DNA of 6,808 bases from Prevotellaceae bacterium (GCA_031258755.1 JAIRMK010000175.1:1-6808), one strand, 5' to 3'. Shown: positions 1 through 6,514, counted from the stretch's first letter. Notes: generated by a model from the letters alone, not told the origin. Made by a program: numbers and translations.

Positions 1-504
1 TTTCCCCGCAGTCAGTTTACCGAAGAAGCGAGTTTTATGCGTTGTATCTGCCTGTACGAAACAACCTACCGCCCCTCGCTCGACCCTAAACCAACCACGC
101 AGGCGCTGGCGGCCATCAATGAATTTAATTATCTCTATCCTGCAAGCCAGTGGAAGAAAGAGTTGCAGCCGCTGTACGACGAGCTTTCCGGCCGGATGGA
201 CGAAAAGAGTTTTTCCGCAGCAAAACTGTACTACACGATTGAAAACTACAAGGCGGCTTTCACGGCGCTGAAGACGGCGCTGAAGGATAATCCCGAAAAC
301 CGCTACCGCGAAGACATACTCTATCTTATCCTGTCTTCTTCTTACATGATTGCCAGAAACAGTGTGCCAAGCAAGCAGAAAGACCGCTACCAGACCGTCG
401 TTGACGAATATTATAACGTTATCAGTGAATATCCCGACACCAAATACCGGAAAGAGGTAGATAAAATGCAGCGGGAAGCGCTGGAATTTTTAGAAAAAAA
501 GTAA
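1..504 (+). CDS. bamD: Outer membrane protein assembly factor BamD, C-terminal part (5' end outside window)
   Basis: The reading frame is open from base 1, so only the last 167 residues are visible. The ATG at 37 is an internal methionine (SFMRCICLYE), because the upstream codons (FPRSQFTEEASF) already fit the family. BamD is a lipoprotein on the inner face of the outer membrane; its TPR repeats form part of the BAM complex that folds beta-barrel proteins. Visible support is the helical TPR-like layout: the pattern SLDP-x-PTTQALAAINEF-xx-LYP typical of BamD, a central FSAAKLYYTIENYKAAF repeat, and a last repeat with YYNVISEYPDTKY. The lipobox should lie upstream and cannot be checked. It ends 7 bases before the omega gene. 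Adjacency of bamD and an omega gene is, as I recall, common in Bacteroidota. The family call is firm; the length of the full protein is unknown. Confidence 0.87.
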   Translation, partial: FPRSQFTEEASFMRCICLYETTYRPSLDPKPTTQALAAINEFNYLYPASQWKKELQPLYDELSGRMDEKSFSAAKLYYTIENYKAAFTALKTALKDNPENRYREDILYLILSSSYMIARNSVPSKQKDRYQTVVDEYYNVISEYPDTKYRKEVDKMQREALEFLEKK

Positions 505-511
505 TCATATT

Positions 512-853
512 ATGGATACAAAAAAAACAACTGTCCCTGCTAACACTATTACACGCGACATCAGCCAACTGTCTTCAAACATCGGCAATGTTTACGAAAC
601 AACCATGATTATCGCCAAGCGCGCCAATCAGATTGCTGCCGAAACGAAACAGGAACTTAACCGCAAGCTGGAAGAATTTTCGGATTATTCCGATAACCTT
701 GAGGAAACGTTTGAAAACCGCGAGCAAATTGAGATTTCACGCCATTACGAACGGCAGCCCAAACCCACGTTGATGGCCGTTCAAGAACTCATTGACAACA
801 AAATCTATTACCGGAAAATAGACGAACAGCAGCCCGAAAACAAACCTGCATAA
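512..853 (+). CDS. rpoZ: RNA polymerase omega subunit, Bacteroidota type (Rpb6/RpoZ family)
   Basis: This 113-residue protein matches the diverged omega family of Bacteroidota. Omega is a small subunit that helps the beta-prime subunit fold and stay in core RNA polymerase. The visible signature is a helix with NVYETTMIIAKRANQI at about residues 26-41, equivalent to the conserved A-R-x-RA-x-QI helix of omega, followed by a charged helix and then PKPTLMAVQEL at 83-93, which resembles the conserved Rpb6/omega segment. The N- and C-terminal tails are polar and probably disordered. The ATG at 512 lies 7 bases after the bamD stop, has no Shine-Dalgarno sequence and has A at -3. Codons 3-5 contain a run of eight A (520-527). 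The name rpoZ follows usual practice; sequence similarity to E. coli omega is weak outside the helix. Confidence 0.85.
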   Translation: MDTKKTTVPANTITRDISQLSSNIGNVYETTMIIAKRANQIAAETKQELNRKLEEFSDYSDNLEETFENREQIEISRHYERQPKPTLMAVQELIDNKIYYRKIDEQQPENKPA

Positions 854-876
854 AGCTAATTTCAGCGTTTTCACCA

Positions 877-2073
877 ATGTTGAAAGGGAAACACATATTA
901 CTCGGCGTCACCGGAAGTATAGCAGCCTACAAAGCGGCTACGCTCATTCGTTTGCTGACCAAAGAAGGCGCCGAAGTACAGGTGGTGATGACCGCTGCGG
1001 CCAGGCATTTTATTACCCCGCTCACCATGGCTACGCTGTCAAGACGCCCTGTTCTTGTGGAGTTTTATAATCCCGAAAACGGTAATTGGAACAGTCACGT
1101 GAGCCTTGGCGAGTGGGCTGATTACTGTCTTATCGCGCCCGCCACGGCCAACACCATGGCCAAAATGGCGCATGGCATAGCCGACAATTTATTGCTCACC
1201 GCTTACCTGTCGGCACGCTGTCCTGTAATTGTGGCGCCGGCCATGGACGTGGAGATGTATAACCATCCGGCCAACGTGCGCAATATGGCGTTGCTCAAAG
1301 AACGCGGCGTGGCGGTGATAGACCCTTCCAGCGGCAGTTTGGCCAGCGGGTTGGAAGGAAAAGGACGCATGGAAGAACCTGAAAAAATCGTGCAGTTCCT
1401 GCAACATTCCATTTCAAAAAAAAAAAAACTGTCGGGCGTTAATGTCCTTGTAACGGCCGGCCCCACTTATGAAGCCATCGACCCCGTCCGTTTCATCGGC
1501 AATCACTCGTCGGGAAAAATGGGTTATGCGCTGGCCGAAGAATTTGCCGCACGCGGCGCTGCCGTGACCTTAATCAGCGGGCCTGTCGCCCTCAACGCGC
1601 AGCATCCCCGCATAAAAACTATTCCGGTAGTGAGCGCCGCCCAAATGCACGCCGCCGCCACAGCACAATTTAAAACCGCACATATCGCTGTGCTTTGCGC
1701 GGCAGTGGCCGATTTCACGCCACAACACCCGGCCGGGGAAAAAATCAAACGGGGGGAAGCGCCGTTGCAACTACAGCTTCAACCCACCGTGGACATTGCG
1801 GCGGAGCTTGGCCGGCAAAAAACAAAGGAACAAATCCTCGTGGGATTTGCGCTGGAAACAGACCACGAATTATCCAACGCCCAAAAGAAAATGACGGCAA
1901 AGAACTTTGATATGATTGTCCTCAATTCGTTGAATGACGCCGGCGCAGGCTTCGGGTGCGACACCAACAAGGTAACCCTGCTTTACCGGAACGGCACACA
2001 GCAAAATTCCGGGCTCAAACCCAAAAGTTGTATCGCCGCCGACGTCATCGACGCCATCCAATCTATAAAGTAA
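877..2073 (+). CDS. coaBC: Bifunctional phosphopantothenoylcysteine decarboxylase / phosphopantothenate-cysteine ligase
   Basis: CoaBC carries out two consecutive steps of coenzyme A synthesis: CoaB joins 4'-phosphopantothenate to cysteine using CTP, and the FMN-dependent CoaC domain decarboxylates the product to 4'-phosphopantetheine. The protein has 398 residues, near the usual 400. The CoaC half (about 1-180) shows GVTGSIAAYK (10-19, FMN binding), the catalytic His74 in NSHVSLGEW, PATANT (88-93), PAMDVEMY (121-128) and LASGLEGKGRM (155-165). The CoaB half (about 187-398) shows TAGPTYEAIDPVRFI, NHSSGKMG with Asn209, AAVADF and KIKR with Lys289, matching E. coli Asn210 and Lys289. Two CoaC positions differ from the E. 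coli enzyme: Asp124 where Asn is catalytic and Ser157 where Cys is catalytic. I recall both changes as typical of Bacteroidota. A run of 13 A encodes the linker Lys181-184. It starts 23 bases after the omega gene, with no Shine-Dalgarno sequence. Confidence 0.97.
   Translation: MLKGKHILLGVTGSIAAYKAATLIRLLTKEGAEVQVVMTAAARHFITPLTMATLSRRPVLVEFYNPENGNWNSHVSLGEWADYCLIAPATANTMAKMAHGIADNLLLTAYLSARCPVIVAPAMDVEMYNHPANVRNMALLKERGVAVIDPSSGSLASGLEGKGRMEEPEKIVQFLQHSISKKKKLSGVNVLVTAGPTYEAIDPVRFIGNHSSGKMGYALAEEFAARGAAVTLISGPVALNAQHPRIKTIPVVSAAQMHAAATAQFKTAHIAVLCAAVADFTPQHPAGEKIKRGEAPLQLQLQPTVDIAAELGRQKTKEQILVGFALETDHELSNAQKKMTAKNFDMIVLNSLNDAGAGFGCDTNKVTLLYRNGTQQNSGLKPKSCIAADVIDAIQSIK
1416..1428 (+). repeat. 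13-A homopolymer tract at the CoaC/CoaB domain linker
   Basis: An uninterrupted run of 13 A covers the last base of the Ser180 codon (TCA) and the codons for Lys181-184, exactly between the two enzyme domains. Other A runs in the window are much shorter (8 at 520-527). Adding one A in the transcript gives T-V-G-R then stop (188 residues in total). Losing one gives N-C-R-A-L-M-S-L then stop (191 residues). Either product would be an essentially complete CoaC without CoaB. Such tracts are prone to polymerase slippage; whether that happens here is not shown by the sequence. Confidence 0.95.
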
Positions 2074-2080
2074 ACACATC

Positions 2081-2998
2081 ATGCGCAAGATTATTTTCAT
2101 AGCTTTCTGCCTTCTCTCAAGCATACCCGCCCAAGCGCAGGAACTGCGTTGCAGCTTGGGCGTCAACTCCTCAAAAATACAGGGCACCAACAAGTCGATA
2201 TTTCAAACGCTGCAAAAAGACCTCAACGATTTCCTTAATAACAGGGTGTGGACCCACAACAAGTACGCCACCGACGAACGCATTGAGTGTAATTTTTTTC
2301 TCAACATCACCGACCAGCCCGGCACGAATGAATTTAAGGGCACCCTGCAAATACAGTCGAGCCGCCCTGTGTACGGAAGCTCATATATCTCGCCGGTATT
2401 TAATTTTCTCGACAACGACATTGCATTTACCTACATAGAGTACGACCCCATAGAATTTAACGACCAGACCTACACCAGTGCGCTCTCTTCGATTTTCGCC
2501 TTTTATGTGTATATCATTTTGGGATTTGATTACGACACTTTCTCGCTGCGCGGCGGAACCGAGTATTTCAAAAAAGCCGAACACATTGTAGTCAATGCAC
2601 AGGGCGCGGTGGAGAAAGGATGGCGTCCCTACGAGGGCTCCCGCAGCAACCGCTACTGGATGATTGAAAATATCCTGAATTACAAATACGACGCCGAGCG
2701 CAGCGCCTACTACAAATATTACCGGCTGGGGCTCGACCAGATGAGCGCAAGAACCAGCGAAGGACGCGCCAACATCACGGAAGCCCTGCTCGACATTCAA
2801 AAAGTATATCGCGAACGCCCCGATATGTACCTATTCTTTCTCAAGGTATTTTTCGACGCCAAAGCCGATGAAATTATCAATATATATTCCGAAGCCACCG
2901 AGCAGGAACGTCTGCGCGCCTATCAAATACTGTCGGAAATAGATAAAGCCAACGAAAAAAAATATGTTACGCTGAAAGAAAAAACAACCGCCTTCTAA
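2081..2998 (+). CDS. DUF4835 family secreted protein
   Basis: This 305-residue protein begins with a signal peptide: MRK, a hydrophobic stretch at 4-15, and a probable signal peptidase I site after Ala-Gln-Ala at residue 19, giving a mature start at QELRCS. There is no lipobox cysteine at the site, so it should be a soluble or membrane-associated periplasmic protein. Two cysteines, Cys24 and Cys70 (RIECNFF), could form a disulfide. Family-like segments include FLNNRVWT (51-58) and GWRPYE followed by SNRYW (180-193); the C-terminal half looks helical. These features fit the DUF4835 family of Bacteroidota, commonly found next to recN. I recall some databases naming this family PorD, linked to type IX secretion, but I cannot verify that, so no symbol is given. 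The gaps of 7 bases to coaBC and 2 to recN indicate shared transcription and probable translational coupling with recN. Confidence 0.85.
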   Translation: MRKIIFIAFCLLSSIPAQAQELRCSLGVNSSKIQGTNKSIFQTLQKDLNDFLNNRVWTHNKYATDERIECNFFLNITDQPGTNEFKGTLQIQSSRPVYGSSYISPVFNFLDNDIAFTYIEYDPIEFNDQTYTSALSSIFAFYVYIILGFDYDTFSLRGGTEYFKKAEHIVVNAQGAVEKGWRPYEGSRSNRYWMIENILNYKYDAERSAYYKYYRLGLDQMSARTSEGRANITEALLDIQKVYRERPDMYLFFLKVFFDAKADEIINIYSEATEQERLRAYQILSEIDKANEKKYVTLKEKTTAF

Positions 2999-3000
2999 CC

Positions 3001-4659
3001 ATGCTGCAAACGCTCTCCATAGAAAATTATGCACTGATTGAGAAACTGTACATCACGTTTCCCAACGGATTAAGCATTATTACCGGAGAAACCGGCGCCG
3101 GGAAATCCATCCTCCTGGGAGCGCTTTCACTCATTCTCGGCCAGCGAGCCGACACAGCCACCCTCAAAGACGACACAAAAAACTGCGTGGTGGAAGGCTC
3201 GTTCATCCTTGACGGATATGGGCTGGAGGAGTTGTTTGCTTCGCACGATATAGAGTACGACACGCCCACAACCATCCGGCGGGTGATTAGCCCCAACGGC
3301 AAATCACGCGCTTTCGTGAATGAAATCCCGGTAACCGTCAACGTGCTCAAAGAGCTTGGCGACCGCCTGATTGACATTCACTCGCAACACCAAAACCTCT
3401 TCATCGGCGCTTCGTCGTTTCAAACCAATGTGGTGGATGCGCAAGCCAACCATGCCGCTACGCTGGCCGAGTATCGCCACGCGTTCAACGCTTACAAAAC
3501 CGCCGCCCATAAGCTCGCCGAGTGGAAAGAAAAAGCACAAAAGGCGCGGCAGGAACACGACTACCTGCTGTTTCAACATAACGAACTCAACGCCGTGCAG
3601 CTCAAACAGGGCGAACAGCAGGCGCTCGAAGCGGAACTCAAACAGCTTACGCATGCCGGAGAAATAAAAACGGCGCTCACGAAAGTGAACGCGCTGCTGT
3701 CGAACGAAGAACTTTCGGTTGACAATTTGCTGCGCGACGCGGCCGGCAACCTGCAAAAGATAAGCCATGCCCTTTCGCCGGCACAGTCGCTAATTGAGCG
3801 GATAAATTCCGCACGCATCGAACTGCGCGACGTCAACGCCGAAATCGAAACCCTCAACGGCCGAACGGAGCTCTCGCCCGACAGGCTTATCGCCGTCGAA
3901 AACCGCCTGAACGCCCTCTATTCCCTGCAACAGAAACATCACCTTTCATCGGTGGAAGAACTGCTTGCGCTGCACGAACAGATACGCGAAAAATTGAACG
4001 CCATCGAAAATTTCGACGACACGCTGGCTGCCCTGCAACACGACTACGACACACAATGTGACAGGGTAAAATTGCTGGCAGCCGATATCTCCGACCGGCG
4101 CCGGCAAACCATTCCGCCTGTCGAAGCGCACATCACGCAGATGCTGCAACAGCTGGGCATGCCGCACGCCGTATTCCGCATCGCGATAGAAGAAACGGAA
4201 CACTACCATGCTTCGGGAAAAGACAGCATCACGTTTCTCTTTTCCGCCAACAAAGACGTGGCGCCGCAGGAATTGTCGCGCATTGCATCGGGCGGAGAAA
4301 TCTCGCGGGTGATGCTGTGTTTGAAGTCGCTCATGGTGCGAAACAGCGGCCTCCCGACTATCATTTTTGACGAAATCGACACCGGCGTATCGGGCGAAAT
4401 AGCCGACAAGATGGGAAACATCGTATATGAACTCTCGAAACACATGCAGGTGATTAACATCACCCACCTGCCGCAAGTGGCCAGCAAAGGCAATGCCCAC
4501 TATGTGGTGTACAAAGAAGAAAACGCCGTCGGATCCACCATCACACGCATCAAGCCGCTTAACGCCGAAGAGCGCGTGATGGAAATTGCAAAAATGCTGA
4601 GCGGGCAAAACGTTACACAGGCGGCCATCGAAAACGCAAAAGAACTCCTTAAATCATAA
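3001..4659 (+). CDS. recN: DNA repair ATPase RecN
   Basis: RecN is an SMC-like ATPase that acts early in recombinational repair of double-strand breaks, holding DNA ends or sister duplexes together with RecA. The 552-residue length matches the family (E. coli about 553). The N-terminal ABC half contains LSIENYALIEKL and Walker A GETGAGKS (29-36), followed by LLGALSLILGQRAD, a strong RecN match. Residues about 150-350 are rich in Ala, Leu, Glu, Gln and Lys, fitting the short antiparallel coiled coil. The C-terminal half has the ABC signature SGGEISR (430-436), Walker B LPTIIFDEID with Asp457 and Glu458, and the switch motif ITHLPQVAS around His489. All catalytic elements are intact. It starts 2 bases after the DUF4835 stop. 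No LexA-type operator is visible in the coding sequence upstream, so SOS control from here is not evident. Confidence 0.98.
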   Translation: MLQTLSIENYALIEKLYITFPNGLSIITGETGAGKSILLGALSLILGQRADTATLKDDTKNCVVEGSFILDGYGLEELFASHDIEYDTPTTIRRVISPNGKSRAFVNEIPVTVNVLKELGDRLIDIHSQHQNLFIGASSFQTNVVDAQANHAATLAEYRHAFNAYKTAAHKLAEWKEKAQKARQEHDYLLFQHNELNAVQLKQGEQQALEAELKQLTHAGEIKTALTKVNALLSNEELSVDNLLRDAAGNLQKISHALSPAQSLIERINSARIELRDVNAEIETLNGRTELSPDRLIAVENRLNALYSLQQKHHLSSVEELLALHEQIREKLNAIENFDDTLAALQHDYDTQCDRVKLLAADISDRRRQTIPPVEAHITQMLQQLGMPHAVFRIAIEETEHYHASGKDSITFLFSANKDVAPQELSRIASGGEISRVMLCLKSLMVRNSGLPTIIFDEIDTGVSGEIADKMGNIVYELSKHMQVINITHLPQVASKGNAHYVVYKEENAVGSTITRIKPLNAEERVMEIAKMLSGQNVTQAAIENAKELLKS

Positions 4660-4664
4660 ATACC

Positions 4665-5477
4665 ATGCGACTTATTATCCAGGAAAACTACGAACAAATT
4701 TCCAAGTGGGCTGCGGCCTACATAGTACAAAAAATAAATCAGTTCAAACCCACGGCCGACAAGCCCTTTGTGCTCGGACTGCCTTCCGGCTCGTCGCCGC
4801 TGGGCACCTATCACGAATTGATACGCCTGCACAAGAACGGCGAAATATCTTTCAAACATGTGGTCACATTCAACATGGATGAATATGTGGGGCTGCCTAA
4901 AACGCATCCCGAAAGTTACCATACCTTCATGTGGAACAACTTTTTCAGCTGTATCGACATCCCCAAGGCCAACGTAAACCTGTTGAACGGCAACGCCTCC
5001 AACCTCGAGAAAGAATGTCTGCGCTTTGAAGACAGAATTAAAAGTTACGGCAAAATCCACCTGTTCATCGGCGGCATAGGCCCCGACGGACACATCGCTT
5101 TCAATGAGCCGGGCTCGTCACTCACGTCGCGCACGCGCGTCAAAACGCTTACTACCGACACCATCATCGCCAACTCGCGCTTCTTTGACCATGACGTGAA
5201 CAAAGTTCCCAAAACGGCGCTCACCGTAGGCGTGGGCACGGTAATGGACGCCGAAGAAGTGCTCATTATCGTGAATGGGCACAACAAAGCCCGCGCCCTG
5301 CGCCACGCGGTGGAAGAAGGCGTGAGCCACATGTGGACCATCAGCACGCTGCAATTGCACCCAAAAGGCATTATTGTGTGCGACGAAGCGGCCACTATCG
5401 AACTCCGCGTGGGCACCGTAAACTATTTCAAAGACATCGAGAAATCGAATTTGAACGCTAAAAATATGCTGAAATAA
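4665..5477 (+). CDS. nagB: Glucosamine-6-phosphate deaminase
   Basis: NagB converts glucosamine 6-phosphate to fructose 6-phosphate and ammonia in the cytoplasm, feeding amino sugars from peptidoglycan or host and dietary glycans into glycolysis. The 270-residue protein aligns without gaps with E. coli NagB (266) over most of its length, so residue numbers coincide. Seen here are the phosphate loop LPSGSSPLGTY (39-49), FNMDEYVGL with Asp72, GPDGHIAFNEP with Asp141, His143 and Glu148, and SRFFDHDVNKVPK. The residues that bind the allosteric activator GlcNAc-6-phosphate in the E. coli enzyme (Ser151, Ser152, Arg158, Lys160, Thr161, Tyr254) are all present, so hexameric allosteric behaviour is plausible. 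It begins 5 bases after recN and ends 1 base before the next gene. No nagA or sugar regulator is visible beside it. Confidence 0.98.
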   Translation: MRLIIQENYEQISKWAAAYIVQKINQFKPTADKPFVLGLPSGSSPLGTYHELIRLHKNGEISFKHVVTFNMDEYVGLPKTHPESYHTFMWNNFFSCIDIPKANVNLLNGNASNLEKECLRFEDRIKSYGKIHLFIGGIGPDGHIAFNEPGSSLTSRTRVKTLTTDTIIANSRFFDHDVNKVPKTALTVGVGTVMDAEEVLIIVNGHNKARALRHAVEEGVSHMWTISTLQLHPKGIIVCDEAATIELRVGTVNYFKDIEKSNLNAKNMLK

Positions 5478-5478
5478 A

Positions 5479-6216
5479 GTGTTCGATGAAGAAAAACATA
5501 GCATCGGGAATTTCTTTCGTGAAAACCGGGTAGGCCTATACGCCACCGTCAGCCTGCACCTGCTGGTGGTCATCCTGCTGTTGCTGTTCCGCCTGCAGGA
5601 CCTCGGAAAGGTGGAAATTTCTCTTCTGCTCGATTTTTCGCAACAGGAGGCGCAGGAAGCGCAAATACAAAAACAGGAACGGCGCGAACAATTTAAAAAG
5701 GAACTGGACGACATCCTTGCGCCCGCCCGCCACCACAATATTCGCAATGCTGCCGTGGATGAAACCGAACAGGTATTACGCGACGACCGGCATAAGAACC
5801 CATCTGCCATATATGATGAGGCGCGCCGTGTGCAGGCAAGCCTCGACGCCTCGCGAAAGGCGCTGCAACAACAGCAGGGCGGCGACGAGGCAACGTCGCA
5901 GGCCGCCACATCCGAAAATCAGGCCGAAGCGTACAAAGGCCCATCGGTGCTGTCGTACAACCTTGGCGGGCGCAAGGCCATGCGCCTGCCCATACCGGTG
6001 TACCGATGCCGGGGCGGCGGCGACGTCACCGTAAACATTGAAGTGGACCGCAGGGGATATGTCGTGAAAACGACCATCAACACCGCCGCCTCAACCCCCA
6101 ACGCCTGCCTGATTGAAGCCGCCACGCGCGCTGCACAGACCTCGCGCTTCGCCGCCGACAGCAAAGCCCCCGCACGGCAACAGGGACACATCGTGTACCG
6201 GTTTATTGCGCAATAA
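5479..6216 (+). CDS. TonB/TolA-like inner-membrane protein with TonB-type C-terminal domain
   Basis: The predicted protein has 245 residues: a short cytoplasmic N-terminus, one membrane helix (about 18-39, VGLYATVSLHLLVVILLLLF), a charged Gln/Glu/Arg-rich probably coiled periplasmic stretch (about 50-140), and a C-terminal domain (about 155-245) of TonB/TolA type. Within the helix, Thr23-x-x-x-His27 lies where TonB has Ser-x-x-x-His, the motif that contacts ExbB/ExbD. The C-terminal domain shows YNLGGRKAMRLPIPVYRC, VTVNIEVDRRGYV and PARQQGHIVYRF; Cys177 and Cys210 may pair. I recall close relatives in Bacteroidales annotated as energy transducer TonB. No TonB-style Pro-rich spacer is present, so the stretch looks more TolA-like. 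The GTG start at 5479 is chosen because a stop codon lies 7-9 bases upstream in frame and the next in-frame ATG is far downstream, past the membrane helix. It is 1 base from nagB, suggesting coupling. The partner receptor is unknown. Confidence 0.75.
   Translation: MFDEEKHSIGNFFRENRVGLYATVSLHLLVVILLLLFRLQDLGKVEISLLLDFSQQEAQEAQIQKQERREQFKKELDDILAPARHHNIRNAAVDETEQVLRDDRHKNPSAIYDEARRVQASLDASRKALQQQQGGDEATSQAATSENQAEAYKGPSVLSYNLGGRKAMRLPIPVYRCRGGGDVTVNIEVDRRGYVVKTTINTAASTPNACLIEAATRAAQTSRFAADSKAPARQQGHIVYRFIAQ
6203..6216. repeat. Perfect 14-bp palindrome at the end of the TonB-like gene
   Basis: TTATTGCGCAATAA is a perfect palindrome made of the last codons and the stop codon of the preceding gene. 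It has no loop and no following T tract, so it is not a convincing terminator. It could be chance or a weak 3' structure. Confidence 0.4.
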
Positions 6217-6274
6217 GATAATGATTAGTGATTAATGGTTAATGTAAGATGTAAGAGATATATAAAACGCAACT

Positions 6275-6340
6275 GAAAGTTACACAAAATAGGTTTATAT
6301 TTGACAGCGTATTAGTGCGTTACGAAAGTTATTTGTGTAA
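6275..6340. repeat. Inverted repeat TTACACAAA / TTTGTGTAA with overlapping direct repeat GAAAGTTA
   Basis: TTACACAAA (6280-6288) is matched by its exact reverse complement TTTGTGTAA (6332-6340), 43 bases apart. GAAAGTTA occurs at 6275-6282 and again at 6324-6331, so each direct-repeat copy overlaps or abuts an arm of the inverted repeat. The arrangement could be a remnant of an insertion, a long-loop RNA stem or a pair of protein-binding sites. No gene starts nearby on either strand. Confidence 0.5.
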
Positions 6341-6379
6341 ATATTTATTGGACTTTATATAAGATGTATGGTGTGGCGT

Positions 6380-6400
6380 TTGTTACCCATAGGGCAACAA
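6380..6400. repeat. Hairpin 1 of a REP-like element
   Basis: TTGTTACCC, an ATA loop and GGGCAACAA form a 9-position stem with one A-C mismatch (6385 against 6395). It is the left-hand, less GC-rich member of a hairpin pair separated by 9 bases from the next. From memory, similar CCC-loop-GGG hairpins flanked by TTGTTA/AACAA words recur between genes in Bacteroidales genomes; I cannot confirm the copy number here. Confidence 0.5.
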
Positions 6401-6409
6401 TATCAATAG

Positions 6410-6443
6410 CCCGGGGTAAGGCGCGCAGCGCCGCTACCCCGGG
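6410..6443. repeat. Hairpin 2 of a REP-like element (strong GC-rich stem)
   Basis: CCCGGGGTA (6410-6418) pairs perfectly with TACCCCGGG (6435-6443). Inside it GGCGC (6420-6424) pairs with GCGCC (6428-6432) around a GCA loop, with a 1-by-2 internal bulge (A6419 against G6433-C6434). This gives 14 base pairs in 34 bases. It has no T tract after it, so it is a structural repeat and not an intrinsic terminator. It could still protect the 3' end of the operon transcript, as REP hairpins do in other bacteria. Confidence 0.65.
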
Positions 6444-6450
6444 TGGGGAG

Positions 6451-6514
6451 TTGCGGCGGCAAACTCGCGCGGGTTGCCGGCGAGGTAAAAGGTAATGCCG
6501 GTCATCCGCGCGGA
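6451..6514. repeat. GC-rich segment with further hairpins, right part of the element
   Basis: CTCGC (6464-6468) and CGG (6470-6472) pair with CCG (6477-6479) and GCGAG (6480-6484) around a GTTG loop, with one bulged G. An alternative stem, CGGCAA (6457-6462) with TTGCCG (6474-6479), excludes the first. Further on, TCCGCGCGGA (6505-6514) is a perfect 10-bp palindrome. The mutually exclusive stems may be a by-product of the very GC-rich composition. Confidence 0.4.

Noticed and set aside
37..504. ATG at 37 as the start of bamD
   Set aside because: The frame is open to base 1 and the codons before 37 encode family-consistent sequence (FPRSQFTEEASF), so this is an internal Met in a gene cut by the window edge.
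520..527. Eight-A run in the first codons of the omega gene as a frameshift site
   Set aside because: Runs of 7-8 A occur at several other places in the window, so this one is not exceptional, and the frame is intact.
3946..4608. 220-codon open frame on the minus strand opposite recN
   Set aside because: It lies entirely opposite the catalytic C-terminal half of recN, has no known domain, and its product is rich in His, Phe, Val and Arg as expected from the complement of this codon usage.
5486..5533. ATG at 5486 as a start after nagB (product begins MKKNIASG)
   Set aside because: It is in a different frame from the TonB-like gene and stops after 15 codons. The GTG at 5479 opens the frame with the membrane helix.
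5118..5909. Long open frame (263 codons) on the minus strand across nagB and the TonB-like gene
   Set aside because: It is antisense to two well-supported genes and straddles their junction. Its product is rich in Arg, Ser and Cys in the manner of shadow translation, with no recognisable motif.
6203..6216. Palindrome TTATTGCGCAATAA as the operon terminator
   Set aside because: It has no room for a loop and is followed by GATAATG, with no U tract.
6296..6303. TATATTTG, a match to the Bacteroidota -7 promoter element TAnnTTTG
   Set aside because: No TTTG-like -33 element is found about 20 bases upstream and no gene follows rightward. In AT-rich DNA such a match is expected by chance.
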